This document shows positions 1 to 8,007 of a stretch of DNA of 18,052 nucleotides, piece after piece (positions within the stretch are counted from its first letter, which is position 1; each line of letters starts with the position of its first letter). The stretch covers positions 1 through 18,052 of the forward strand of contig JBGZAX010000008.1 in the NCBI GenBank assembly GCA_041844335.1, written 5' to 3'. The position numbers were made by a program, and so were the translations under genes. The notes beneath the pieces are model-generated. The model was not told the DNA's origin. It was given only the letters and a program-made list of their open reading frames with translations, and made no database searches. This DNA comes from CAUUFM01 sp041844335 (GTDB taxonomy: Bacteria > Bacillota > Clostridia > Lachnospirales > Lachnospiraceae).

Positions 1-795
1 ACGGCGTATGATGAATATGGTCGGATCTGCTCTAAAATAAGAACTTTAAGAAATAGGATGATTAGTGACAACAAGCGAAAAAAAGAGGACGAGCAGTTTA
101 TAAAAACCTCAATTGCCAATATTTCACATGATTTAAAAACACCGTTGTCCTCGATCAGAGGATATGCCGAAGGATTGCTTGATAATGTGGCGGATACTGA
201 GGAAAAAAGGACACAGTATACCAAAATGATAATAAACAAGGTGAACACGATTACCTCACTTTTATCGGAATTAAGCTATTATTCGTCTATTGATACGGGC
301 GGAGTTTTAGATGTAATATTGCCTGTAAATGTCAAGGAGTATTTTGACGACTGTGCGGACGAAATAAGTCAGGATCTAAGCACAAAGAATATAGGCTTTG
401 TGTATAGGAATACGGTTTCAGATGATACGGAATTTTGCGTGGATGCCGAAAAGATATCTAAGGCAGTGAAGAATATGATAGGTAATTCGATAAAATTTGT
501 TGAACCTGAAACCGGAACAATATATCTTACGGTGGAGGAAAGAGGCGGATTTATTATAACTGCTATAAAGGATAATGGGTCAGGAATTCCGAGTGACAAG
601 CTGCCACATATTTTTGAGAGATATTTTAAAGCCGATGCCGCCAGAAACGGAGCAAGAAGCGGCAGCGGTATAGGATTATCTATTGTTAAAAAAATAATAG
701 AGGATCACGGCGGAGAGATTTTTGCCGACAGTGTAGAGGGAGAGGGAACGCAAATCAGTTTTAAGCTTAGGAAGTATTTGGGAGATATTATGTGA
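1..795 (+). CDS. Sensor histidine kinase, C-terminal part (5' end outside window)
   Basis: This is the cytoplasmic kinase part of a two-component sensor. The frame is open from base 1. The 19 codons before the ATG at 58 read like the end of a HAMP linker (YDEYGRICSKIRTL), so the ATG at 58 is internal and the gene starts upstream. Visible parts in order: the H-box with the phosphoacceptor His (SHDLKTPL, His codon 127-129); the N-box (KNMIGNSIKF); the G1 box (DNGSGIP); the F-box (FERYFK); and the G2 box (GSGIGLSIVKKI). All the catalytic boxes look intact. The sensor and membrane segments are not in view, so the stimulus is unknown. The stop codon overlaps the start of the response regulator gene (TGATG), which points to translational coupling and a cognate pair. 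Calling it a HisKA/HATPase_c kinase is secure; the signal is not inferable. Confidence 0.93.
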   Translation, partial: TAYDEYGRICSKIRTLRNRMISDNKRKKEDEQFIKTSIANISHDLKTPLSSIRGYAEGLLDNVADTEEKRTQYTKMIINKVNTITSLLSELSYYSSIDTGGVLDVILPVNVKEYFDDCADEISQDLSTKNIGFVYRNTVSDDTEFCVDAEKISKAVKNMIGNSIKFVEPETGTIYLTVEERGGFIITAIKDNGSGIPSDKLPHIFERYFKADAARNGARSGSGIGLSIVKKIIEDHGGEIFADSVEGEGTQISFKLRKYLGDIM

Positions 796-1472
796 TGAAA
801 AGAGTGTTGATTGTGGAAGATGATTCCAATATTGCGGGCTTGCAAAAGGATTATTTGGAAAAGTCGGGCTATGAGGTGGACGTTTGTTTTGACGGAGAAT
901 CCGGGTTTAATGCTGCTTCTGAGAATAAATATGATATGATAATCCTGGATATTATGTTGCCGAAAATGGACGGGGTATCGGTTGCAAACAAAATAAGGCA
1001 GACAAAGGATGTTCCTATTATGATGCTTTCTGCAAGAGATGATGAATATGATAAGATAGATGCTCTGTCCGCAGGAGCCGATGACTATATGACTAAGCCT
1101 TTCAGCTTTGCAGAAATGGCGGCAAGGGTCAAGGCACAGATCGCGAAGTATGACAGGCTTACCAGCAAGTCTACCAATGATGTTGTGAAGATCAAGAATC
1201 TCGTGATAGAAAAGGCTGCAAGACGGGTATATGTGAACGGAGAGGAAAGGTCGCTTACCAATATGGAATATGAACTGCTTTTGTTTTTAGCGACAAATCC
1301 TAACAGGATATGGAATAAGAAGGAGCTTTTTTCAACTGTTTGGGGCATGGACTCGTGCGGTGATGTTTCTACGGTTACTGTTCATATGAAAAAGATCAGG
1401 GAGAAGATTGATACGGAACAGGAAAAGCTTATTGAAACCATATGGGGTGTCGGGTACCGTCTGAGTACATAG
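795..1472 (+). CDS. OmpR/PhoB-family response regulator
   Basis: DNA-binding response regulator and probable partner of the kinase just upstream. The receiver domain spans residues 1-115. It has the acidic pocket (E8, D9, D10), the phosphoacceptor D52 (ILDIMLP), the switch Ser79 (MMLSARDD) and the conserved K101 (MTKPF). The C-terminal winged helix (about residues 130-225) ends in the usual OmpR pattern (TVHMKKIREKI, then WGVGYRL). Length, 226 residues, is normal. Two starts compete: GTG at 792 and ATG at 795. I prefer ATG because the product then begins MKRVLIVEDD, typical of the family. The GGAG at 781-784 sits 10 bases from ATG but 7 from GTG, so GTG is not excluded. The regulated genes cannot be read from the window. 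Confidence 0.94.
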   Translation: MKRVLIVEDDSNIAGLQKDYLEKSGYEVDVCFDGESGFNAASENKYDMIILDIMLPKMDGVSVANKIRQTKDVPIMMLSARDDEYDKIDALSAGADDYMTKPFSFAEMAARVKAQIAKYDRLTSKSTNDVVKIKNLVIEKAARRVYVNGEERSLTNMEYELLLFLATNPNRIWNKKELFSTVWGMDSCGDVSTVTVHMKKIREKIDTEQEKLIETIWGVGYRLST

Positions 1473-1495
1473 GCTGTGGCAGATAGGCACAGCTT
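1471..1495 (+). terminator. Weak hairpin after the response regulator gene
   Basis: Arms AGGCTGTG (1471-1478) and CACAGCTT (1488-1495) pair over 8 positions including one G-U, around a 9-base loop, and overlap the stop codon of the regulator gene. Only a short T run follows, so it may attenuate rather than end transcription. It is a weak candidate. Confidence 0.25.
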
Positions 1496-1523
1496 TCACA
1501 AATGAATTTTTATAAATTGTAAA
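1495..1523 (+). promoter_or_regulatory. Possible sigma-A promoter upstream of proS
   Basis: TTCACA (1495-1500, 5 of 6 matches to the -35 consensus) lies 17 bases from TGTAAA (1518-1523, 4 of 6). The predicted start, near 1530, leaves room for the ribosome binding site at 1548-1556. The region is very AT-rich, so chance matches are likely. No T-box leader fits in this 90-base spacer. Confidence 0.25.
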
Positions 1524-1524
1524 A

Positions 1525-1548
1525 ATTATTATATTAATTATTATATTA
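1525..1548 (+). repeat. Perfect 12-bp tandem duplication before proS
   Basis: The 12-mer ATTATTATATTA occurs twice in direct succession (1525-1536 and 1537-1548), immediately before the AAGGAGATT ribosome binding site of proS. It looks like a local slippage duplication that lengthens the AT-rich leader. No function is shown. Confidence 0.8.
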
Positions 1549-1562
1549 AGGAGATTAATTTA

Positions 1563-3002
1563 ATGGGTGATGATAAAAACCAAGTGGAATCTATTACCAA
1601 TATGGAAGATGATTTTGCCAAGTGGTATACCGATGTGGTGTTAAAGGCTGATTTGATAGGTTATACTACGGTTAAGGGCTGCATGGCAATAAAGCCTTAC
1701 GGTTATGCTATATGGGAAAACATAATGCATGAACTTGACAGAAGATTTAAGGCTACCGGCGTACAGAACGTTTCTATGCCGCTTTTTATTCCCGAGAGTC
1801 TTTTACAAAAGGAAAAAGATCACGTGGAGGGCTTTGCACCGGAGGTTGCGTTTGTCACTCACGGAGGAGCCGAACAGCTGCAGGAGCGTCTATGTGTTCG
1901 TCCCACATCGGAAACTCTTTTTTGCGATTTTTATGCGAAGGACATCAGCTCATACAGGGATCTTCCAAGGCTTTATAATCAGTGGTGCTCCGTGGTTCGC
2001 TGGGAAAAGACCACCAGACCGTTTTTAAGATCAAGAGAGTTTTTATGGCAGGAGGGTCATACGGCTCATGCGACAGCAGATGAGGCTATAGACAGAACAT
2101 TAACCATGCTCAATGTTTATGCGGAATTTTGTGAGGAGGTTCTGGCTATTCCGGTAATAAAGGGAGAAAAGACGGAGAAGGAAAAGTTTGCGGGAGCGGT
2201 TTCTACTTATACAATAGAGGCGATGATGCATGACGGAAAGGCATTACAGTCGGGTACCAGTCATTATTTCGGTGACGGCTTTGCCAAAGCATTTGAAATA
2301 TTATTTACCGACAGGGATAATATTCAAAAGAATGTGCACCAGACTTCTTGGGGTATGTCTACCAGAATAATAGGAGCTGTTATTATGACACACGGGGATA
2401 ACAGAGGGCTTAAATTACCTCCCGAAATTGCTCCGATACAGGTGATGATAGTGCCTATAAGGCAGGAAAAGGAGGAGGTACAGGGGGCGGTTTCTTTATT
2501 AAAAGAGAGACTTGAAAAAATAGTAAGAACAGATGTTGATTTGACCGATAAATCTCCGGGTTATAAATATAGCGAGCAGGAGATGAGAGGAATTCCGCTA
2601 AGACTTGAAATCGGACCGAAGGACGTTGAAAAAGGGCAGGTTCTTCTTGTGCGTCGTGATACACAGGAAAAGATAGCGGTAGAGATGGCGGAGGTCGAAA
2701 CAAGGGTTATTAATATCCTTAAGGATATTCAAGAAAATATGTATATTTCCGCGAAGAAAAATAGGGAAGAGCACACCTACAGTGTTGAAGCCTATGAAGA
2801 CTTCAAACAATTATTTGATAATAATAATTGCTTTGTCAGGGCTAAATGGTGCGGCTGTAAGGAGTGTGAGGAGAAGATAAAGGAAGAGCTGTCTGTAAGC
2901 TCAAGATGTATGCCGTTTGATGAACAAAACAGCATAGACGGAGAATGTATTTATTGTGGAAAAAAAGCAAAGTATATGGTCATTTGGGGAAAAGCCTATT
3001 AA
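1563..3002 (+). CDS. proS: Prolyl-tRNA synthetase (short, zinc-domain form)
   Basis: Class II aminoacyl-tRNA synthetase that charges tRNA-Pro with proline in the cytosol. The 479 residues follow the archaeal/eukaryote-like ProRS plan, without the editing insertion of the long bacterial form. Visible motifs: RPTSET (113-118); the motif 2 stretch with the RxE pair (RPFLRSREFLWQEG, 152-165); the motif 3 region (GDNRGLKLPPEIAP); an anticodon-binding domain; and a C-terminal zinc domain with a C-x4-C pair (CGCKEC) and a C-x2-C pair (CIYC). The protein ends in Tyr (WGKAY). In Thermus ProRS of the same type the C-terminal Tyr reaches into the active site. Start ATG at 1563 has a strong AAGGAGATT site 6 bases upstream. 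The cca reading frame begins within the last codons. Confidence 0.97.
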   Translation: MGDDKNQVESITNMEDDFAKWYTDVVLKADLIGYTTVKGCMAIKPYGYAIWENIMHELDRRFKATGVQNVSMPLFIPESLLQKEKDHVEGFAPEVAFVTHGGAEQLQERLCVRPTSETLFCDFYAKDISSYRDLPRLYNQWCSVVRWEKTTRPFLRSREFLWQEGHTAHATADEAIDRTLTMLNVYAEFCEEVLAIPVIKGEKTEKEKFAGAVSTYTIEAMMHDGKALQSGTSHYFGDGFAKAFEILFTDRDNIQKNVHQTSWGMSTRIIGAVIMTHGDNRGLKLPPEIAPIQVMIVPIRQEKEEVQGAVSLLKERLEKIVRTDVDLTDKSPGYKYSEQEMRGIPLRLEIGPKDVEKGQVLLVRRDTQEKIAVEMAEVETRVINILKDIQENMYISAKKNREEHTYSVEAYEDFKQLFDNNNCFVRAKWCGCKECEEKIKEELSVSSRCMPFDEQNSIDGECIYCGKKAKYMVIWGKAY

Positions 3003-4353
3003 TAAGGATGTAAAAATAGAATTACCTAAAGGCGTTGGTAAAATAATAGAAGAGCTTGAAAACAGAGGATTTGAAGCATATGTGGTGGGCGGAGCCGTAA
3101 GAGACAGTTTAATGGGTAAGATTCCTAAGGATTTTGACATTGCGACAAGTGCAGAACCCGATAAGGTAAAGGAGATATTTAAGAACACTATAGATACGGG
3201 GATTATGCATGGAACCGTGACTGTTAGACTTGGTAAAAGCACATATGAGGTGACCACCTATAGGATAGACGGGGAATATGAGGACAACAGGCATCCTAAA
3301 AATGTGGAATTTACAGAAAACATAAAAAAGGACTTACAAAGGCGAGATTTTACAATAAATGCTATGGCATATAACGAAAAGACCGGTATACTTGATCTTT
3401 GTGACGGTTTGCGTGACTTTAATTTGGGAATAATAAGGTGTGTGGGAGAGCCTGAAAAACGCTTTGATGAAGACTCCTTAAGGGTTATAAGGGCTATCAG
3501 ATTTGCGGCTAAGACGGGGTTCAGGCTTGACACCGCTACGGCTCTTGCGATTATAAAAAAAGCGCCGTTACTTAAAAATATAAGTGCGGAGCGTATCAGG
3601 TGTGAGATAAATCAGATTTTACTGTCGGAAAGACCAACTGAAATTCTGTTGGCAACGGAGCTTGGAATTACAAAGGAGGTTTTGCCGGAGTTAGATATGA
3701 TGATTGAAACCCTTCAGGTTAATCAAAATCACTTTACGGATGTGTACAGTCACAGTTTAATAGCTTTAAAGTATGTTCCTCCGAACCTCGTTTTAAGGTG
3801 GGCTGTGCTTTTGCACGATATAGGTAAGCCTCTTACAAAAAGCACCGACGAAGATGGTATTGATCATTTTAAGATGCACGCAAGAGTTGGAGAAGAGCTT
3901 GCAAGGAAAATTTTAACAAGACTTAAGTTTGACAATAACACGATTAAGCGTGTTTGCAGGCTGATTTTATATCACGATTATCGCCTGACAGATGATAAAA
4001 ATGCGGTGAGAAGACTTTACAGCATTATGCAGGACGATATGGAAAATATGTTTATTCTTCAAAGAGCCGACCTGCTTGCACATTCATCGTATAAATTGGA
4101 GGAAAGACTTAAGGGGTTGAGATTGGCACACGAGCATTATTTGGATATTTTGAGAAATGATGACGCTGTTAAAATAGCTGATTTAAAGATCAACGGAAAC
4201 GATCTGATGACACTTGGTATGAGGGGAGTCGATATAGGTACGGCTTTAAAATATCTGCTTAACAGGGTGATTGATGACCCTCATCTTAATGATAGAGATA
4301 CCTTATTGAAAATGGTATCGCAAATTCAAACAGAAAACATAAGGAAAGATTAA
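2956..4353 (+). CDS. cca: CCA-adding tRNA nucleotidyltransferase with HD domain
   Basis: Class II nucleotidyltransferase that builds or repairs the 3'-CCA end of tRNAs. From the GTG start: the head domain has GGAVRD (45-50) and the metal-binding pair D59/D61 (DFDIAT); then RRDFTINAMAYN (129-140); then the EDxxR nucleotide-selection motif (E172, D173, R176 in DEDSLRVIRAIRF). An HD phosphohydrolase domain follows, with H287-D288 in LLHDIGKP and a later conserved YHDY. Length, 465 residues, is normal for HD-bearing CCA enzymes. The start is uncertain. GTG 2956 is the only standard start before the conserved core, but it overlaps proS by 47 bases and its GGAG (2940-2943) is 12 bases away. The homologous core begins near residue 21 (IELPKGV), so a shorter product from a rare start codon near 2998 is possible. 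A poly(A) polymerase is the alternative reading; EDxxR favours CCA addition. Confidence 0.92.
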   Translation: MEKKQSIWSFGEKPINKDVKIELPKGVGKIIEELENRGFEAYVVGGAVRDSLMGKIPKDFDIATSAEPDKVKEIFKNTIDTGIMHGTVTVRLGKSTYEVTTYRIDGEYEDNRHPKNVEFTENIKKDLQRRDFTINAMAYNEKTGILDLCDGLRDFNLGIIRCVGEPEKRFDEDSLRVIRAIRFAAKTGFRLDTATALAIIKKAPLLKNISAERIRCEINQILLSERPTEILLATELGITKEVLPELDMMIETLQVNQNHFTDVYSHSLIALKYVPPNLVLRWAVLLHDIGKPLTKSTDEDGIDHFKMHARVGEELARKILTRLKFDNNTIKRVCRLILYHDYRLTDDKNAVRRLYSIMQDDMENMFILQRADLLAHSSYKLEERLKGLRLAHEHYLDILRNDDAVKIADLKINGNDLMTLGMRGVDIGTALKYLLNRVIDDPHLNDRDTLLKMVSQIQTENIRKD

Positions 4354-4356
4354 CAG

Positions 4357-5736
4357 ATGTGTATTTTAGACTTTAATAAGCCGACCAACGTACATTTTAT
4401 AGGCATAGGCGGAATCAGTATGAGCGGACTTGCACAGATTTTGATGAGCAGAGGATTTAATATTTCAGGCTCCGATATTAAGGAAAGCGACCTTACAGGA
4501 TTGCTGAAAGAAAAAGGAGCAAGGATTTACATAGGGCACAGATCCGAAAATATAAATGAGGATCTTGATTTTGTGGTATATACGGCTGCCATAGGAGATG
4601 ACAATGCGGAGCTTGTAATGGCAAGAAAGCTTAATATTCCCACTATGACAAGGGCGAGGCTGCTCGGCTTGATTATGGACAACTACGAAAATGCCATAGC
4701 GGTATCCGGAACACACGGAAAGACCACAACCACATCCATGATAGCAACGGCATTATTAAATGACAGTTCAAAAGATGCTACCGTTACTGTGGGAGGTATG
4801 TTAAATAATATTGACGGAAATTTAAGAATAGGACACGGTCAGACCTTTTTAACCGAGGCATGTGAGTATATGAACAGTTTTCTTGAGTTTAAGCCCAGTA
4901 TTTCATTGATCTTAAATGTGGAAGAAGATCATCTTGATTTCTTTAAGGATATAGACGATATCAGAAGCTCCTTCAACAGGTTTGCAAAAATCACCGGAAA
5001 AGACGGTGTCGTTATAATAAATAATATGATAGATGACTATGAAGGGCTGCTTGAAAATGTTGACAGCAAAATAATAACCTTTGGAGACGAAAGTGCCGAT
5101 TATCACGCCCGAAATATCAGGCTTGATGATTTTTCAAGGGCGAGCTTAGACTTGTATATACATGGAGAAAATAAGCGGAGGGTTAATTTAGGAGTTTCAG
5201 GAATCCATAATGTCTACAATTTTTTAGCTGCAACAGCTGCCTGCGTTGAGGTCGGAATGGATTTAAATCTTGTTGTTTCTTCAATAGAGAGTTTTAGAGG
5301 TACTGACAGACGTTTTGAGTATAGGGGAGAAAAAAACGGCATGATAATAATAGACGATTATGCCCATCACCCTACCGAAATAAGGGCAACACTTAATACT
5401 GCAAGAGGATATAAGCATAATGAGATTTGGGTGGTATTTCAGCCGCATACATACACGAGAACAAAGGCGCTGTTTAATGATTTTGTTGATGTATTAAAGG
5501 ATTTTGACCATGTGATACTTACAGATATTTATGCCGCAAGAGAGAAAAACACAGCAAATATTCATTCGAAAATGTTGTCAGATGCTTTAAAAGAAAGATT
5601 TGTCGATGCATATTATTTTGACAGCTTTGAAAAAATAGAGAATTTTGTTCAAAAAAAATGCAAAAAAAATGACATGTTAATAACTATGGGAGCGGGAAAT
5701 GTTGTAGAAATAGCAGATGATCTGTTGAGACTTTAA
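4357..5736 (+). CDS. murC: UDP-N-acetylmuramate--L-alanine ligase
   Basis: Mur ligase that adds L-alanine to UDP-MurNAc, the first amino acid of the peptidoglycan stem peptide, using ATP in the cytosol. It has the N-terminal Rossmann motif (GIGGISMSG, 16-24), the central ATP loop SGTHGKTTTT (117-126), EACEYMNSF, NVEEDHLDFF, GIHNVYNFLAA, and the C-terminal DDYAHHPTEI with the MurC-type His-His pair. Length, 459 residues, is normal. AAGGAAAG (4341-4348), inside the end of cca, lies 8 bases before the ATG, and only 3 bases separate the two genes, so it is probably translated from the same message as cca. No second cell-wall gene follows; here murC is linked to tRNA genes rather than to a dcw cluster. 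Confidence 0.97.
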   Translation: MCILDFNKPTNVHFIGIGGISMSGLAQILMSRGFNISGSDIKESDLTGLLKEKGARIYIGHRSENINEDLDFVVYTAAIGDDNAELVMARKLNIPTMTRARLLGLIMDNYENAIAVSGTHGKTTTTSMIATALLNDSSKDATVTVGGMLNNIDGNLRIGHGQTFLTEACEYMNSFLEFKPSISLILNVEEDHLDFFKDIDDIRSSFNRFAKITGKDGVVIINNMIDDYEGLLENVDSKIITFGDESADYHARNIRLDDFSRASLDLYIHGENKRRVNLGVSGIHNVYNFLAATAACVEVGMDLNLVVSSIESFRGTDRRFEYRGEKNGMIIIDDYAHHPTEIRATLNTARGYKHNEIWVVFQPHTYTRTKALFNDFVDVLKDFDHVILTDIYAAREKNTANIHSKMLSDALKERFVDAYYFDSFEKIENFVQKKCKKNDMLITMGAGNVVEIADDLLRL

Positions 5737-5740
5737 GTTA

Positions 5741-5807
5741 TTGACTTTTTGACAGGGGTATTTTAGACAAATAAGCTGTTCAAATGATTGTGATTTTATG
5801 ATAATAT
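5741..5807 (+). promoter_or_regulatory. AT-rich spacer with weak promoter candidates for the replication operon
   Basis: The 138 bases between murC and the DnaD-like gene hold no ORF and no convincing terminator. TTGAC occurs twice (5741-5745, 5749-5753), the second as a perfect TTGACA, but the matching -10 is poor (TAAGCT at 5772). TTCAAA (5779-5784) with TAATAT (5802-5807) at 17-base spacing is an alternative with 4 of 6 matches in each box. A promoter here is likely from context; its exact position is not decided by the sequence. Confidence 0.3.
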
Positions 5808-5874
5808 AGGTTCAAGAGAAATTATTTTTTTAATTGTAATATATTATAAATAGCAGAAAAGAGGCATTTTTTGT

Positions 5875-6996
5875 ATGGATGAAGTTTGTCTAAAAACAGG
5901 CATAAGGACAGATTTTACTGTCCTGTCAAATGCATTTATTGACGGTTATATGGCGGACGCCAACGGAGAGTATGTGAAAGTATACATTTATCTTTTAAGG
6001 TGTCTGTCTGAAAATAAGAATTTAAGTCTTAATGAGCTGTCGCTGGGTCTTGATCTTACCATAAAGGAAATCAAGATGGCTATAAGGTACTGGATTGAAA
6101 AAAAAATACTGGTTGTACAAAAAAATGAGTCGGGAATGTGTGAAATAGTATTTGCAAAGCCTGATGAAAAAAAGACCGCGGATATTAATGCCGTAGCATT
6201 TGATAAAGCGGCTGAACAAAATGAATCGGACGTTGACGATGTATATGATATAATAACCTCAGATATTAATGACAACAGAGCGATATTTGCAGAATTGTCG
6301 AACAACACTGAAGCAGCTGCGCCATCTGCAAATGTCAGAGATATAAACAGCTATGTTCCGGCAAAGAAGATTAATGTCTTTTTGGAGCAGGAAGATATAA
6401 AAAGAATGCTCTATGTCGCACAGCAATATCTTGGAAGACCTCTTAGCAATACCGATATCAGGACATTAATATTTATGTATGATAAATTGAACTTCGATCC
6501 GGAGCTTATTGAGCATCTGATAGTCTATTGTGTCACAAATAATAAGACAGCTATGCAGTATATTGAAAGGGTGGCTCTTGATTGGGCATCAAAGGGTGTG
6601 GATAGTGTGGATTCGGCTAAGCTCTTGGTCAATAATTATTCCAAGGAGTATATGAGCATATTAAAAAGCCTCGGCATAAACGGAAGAGCCGCAAACGGTG
6701 AGGAGTCCAAATTTATTAAAAAATGGCTGAAAGAATGGAAGTTTGAGGTGGAAATCGTATTGAAGGCATGTGATAAGACTATGATGACAGCGGCAAAACC
6801 GAGCTTTCATTATGTGGACAGTATACTTGACAGCTGGAATAGGGCGGGAGTGAAAACCTTAGAGGATATAGAGGCTCATGACCTTGAATTTAAAAAGAAG
6901 AAAAAGGTAAAGGCTGTGGGTGGCTATGACTTCGAGAACATAGACAGTAAATATGATCAATTAGAGATAAACCTGCAAAGCAAAAGGTTTGATTAG
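5875..6996 (+). CDS. DnaD-like replication initiation protein, two DnaD domains
   Basis: Probable primosome component that helps load the replicative helicase at origins or restarting forks. The N-terminal part (about 15-85) looks like a winged helix (LSLNELSLGLDLTIKEIKMAIRYW). An acidic, low-complexity linker follows (about 95-160). Two DnaD/DnaB_2-type domains come next: residues about 170-243, ending in the signature YIERVALDW (229-237), and about 258-325, ending in YVDSILDSW (313-321). The Y-x3-(I/V)-x3-W pattern is visible in both. A lysine-rich patch (340-346) precedes the C-terminus. AAAAGAGG (5857-5864) sits 10 bases before the ATG. The next gene encodes a helicase loader, which supports the role, much as DnaD/DnaB and DnaI act together in Bacillus. 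I give no symbol because dnaD and dnaB of Bacillus share this architecture in part. Confidence 0.9.
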   Translation: MDEVCLKTGIRTDFTVLSNAFIDGYMADANGEYVKVYIYLLRCLSENKNLSLNELSLGLDLTIKEIKMAIRYWIEKKILVVQKNESGMCEIVFAKPDEKKTADINAVAFDKAAEQNESDVDDVYDIITSDINDNRAIFAELSNNTEAAAPSANVRDINSYVPAKKINVFLEQEDIKRMLYVAQQYLGRPLSNTDIRTLIFMYDKLNFDPELIEHLIVYCVTNNKTAMQYIERVALDWASKGVDSVDSAKLLVNNYSKEYMSILKSLGINGRAANGEESKFIKKWLKEWKFEVEIVLKACDKTMMTAAKPSFHYVDSILDSWNRAGVKTLEDIEAHDLEFKKKKKVKAVGGYDFENIDSKYDQLEINLQSKRFD

Positions 6997-7005
6997 GAAG
7001 AAATT

Positions 7006-8007
7006 ATGCCGTTATCTACTTTACAATTTAATAAAATCGCTCTTGAATATGAGAACAGGCAAAAAATGATGAGAGAAAGACTTGCAAAAAGAGAAGACCT
7101 GATTTATGAAAAAGTGCCCGTGCTTAAAACTATAAGACATCAGATTATAGGAGAGCTTACTAACATAGCCCTTTGCAAAATGAGAAAAAGTGAAACAGAT
7201 GAGCATACTGAAAGATTGGCTTTTTTAAGGGCGGAAGAAGAAAAATTATTATCGGAAAATGCGATTGATAAAAGGTACTTTGAGCTTGAGTATGTGTGTC
7301 CGCTCTGTAAGGATACGGGGTTTGTTGACGACGGAAAATGCAGCTGTTTTAGACAAATGGAATACAGACTTTTATATGACAGCTCAAATCTCAAGTATAA
7401 GATAAAGGATGAAAGCTTTGATAATTTTTCTTTTGCTTATTATGTTTCTGAGGAGACACCGCGGCTTTTAATCAATGCAAAAAGGGCATACAGCGTAGCC
7501 AGAGAATTTTCGGATAACATTATTAACGATAAAGACGGCGATGTTAAGAACCTGTTCATATATGGAAGTATAGGTTCGGGAAAGACCTATCTTTCTCACT
7601 GTATAGCTAATGAGTTGCTTAAAAACGGTAAGGAGCTTATATATTTTTCCTCAATACAGCTTTTCAATGTGATATCCGAATGCACCTTTGATAAGGAAAA
7701 ATCCACTATGTATTCGATAAATGATATTTATGATGTCAGGGTTTTGATAATTGATGATCTTGGAACGGAAAACACCAACGATTTTGTAAAATCCGCATTG
7801 TTCGGTTGCATAAATGAGAGATTGATTAGGGGAAACAGTACCATAATATCAGCAAACTATAGTATTAAGGACATAGCCTTAAGATATGATGACAGAATTT
7901 CATCAAGAATATTCGGCTCTTATGAGCTACTGGAGCTGTTTTGTCCGGATATTAGGGTTGCCAATAGAAATAATCAGAAAATGAAAGGTGGAAACGAAGA
8001 TGAATAA
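7006..8007 (+). CDS. DnaC/DnaI-like AAA+ helicase loader
   Basis: ATPase expected to load the replicative helicase onto single-stranded DNA. The N-terminal 90 residues are charged and helical. Then comes a zinc-finger-like stretch with C98, C101, C112 and C114 (CPLCKDTG...CSCF), as in DnaI-type loaders. The AAA+ core has Walker A GSIGSGKT (187-194), Walker B VLIIDDLG (246-253) and a sensor-like STIISANYS. The protein is 333 residues, within the family range. AGGAAG (6995-7000) lies 5 bases before the ATG, and the gene starts 9 bases after the DnaD-like gene, so the two are probably one transcript. IstB-type transposition ATPases share the core, but no transposase is nearby and the Cys-rich N-terminus fits a loader better. 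Confidence 0.93.
   Translation: MPLSTLQFNKIALEYENRQKMMRERLAKREDLIYEKVPVLKTIRHQIIGELTNIALCKMRKSETDEHTERLAFLRAEEEKLLSENAIDKRYFELEYVCPLCKDTGFVDDGKCSCFRQMEYRLLYDSSNLKYKIKDESFDNFSFAYYVSEETPRLLINAKRAYSVAREFSDNIINDKDGDVKNLFIYGSIGSGKTYLSHCIANELLKNGKELIYFSSIQLFNVISECTFDKEKSTMYSINDIYDVRVLIIDDLGTENTNDFVKSALFGCINERLIRGNSTIISANYSIKDIALRYDDRISSRIFGSYELLELFCPDIRVANRNNQKMKGGNEDE

Noticed and set aside
7006..8007. IstB-type transposon helper ATPase.
   Set aside because: There is no transposase or terminal repeat nearby, and the cysteine cluster plus the adjacent DnaD-like gene favour a helicase loader.
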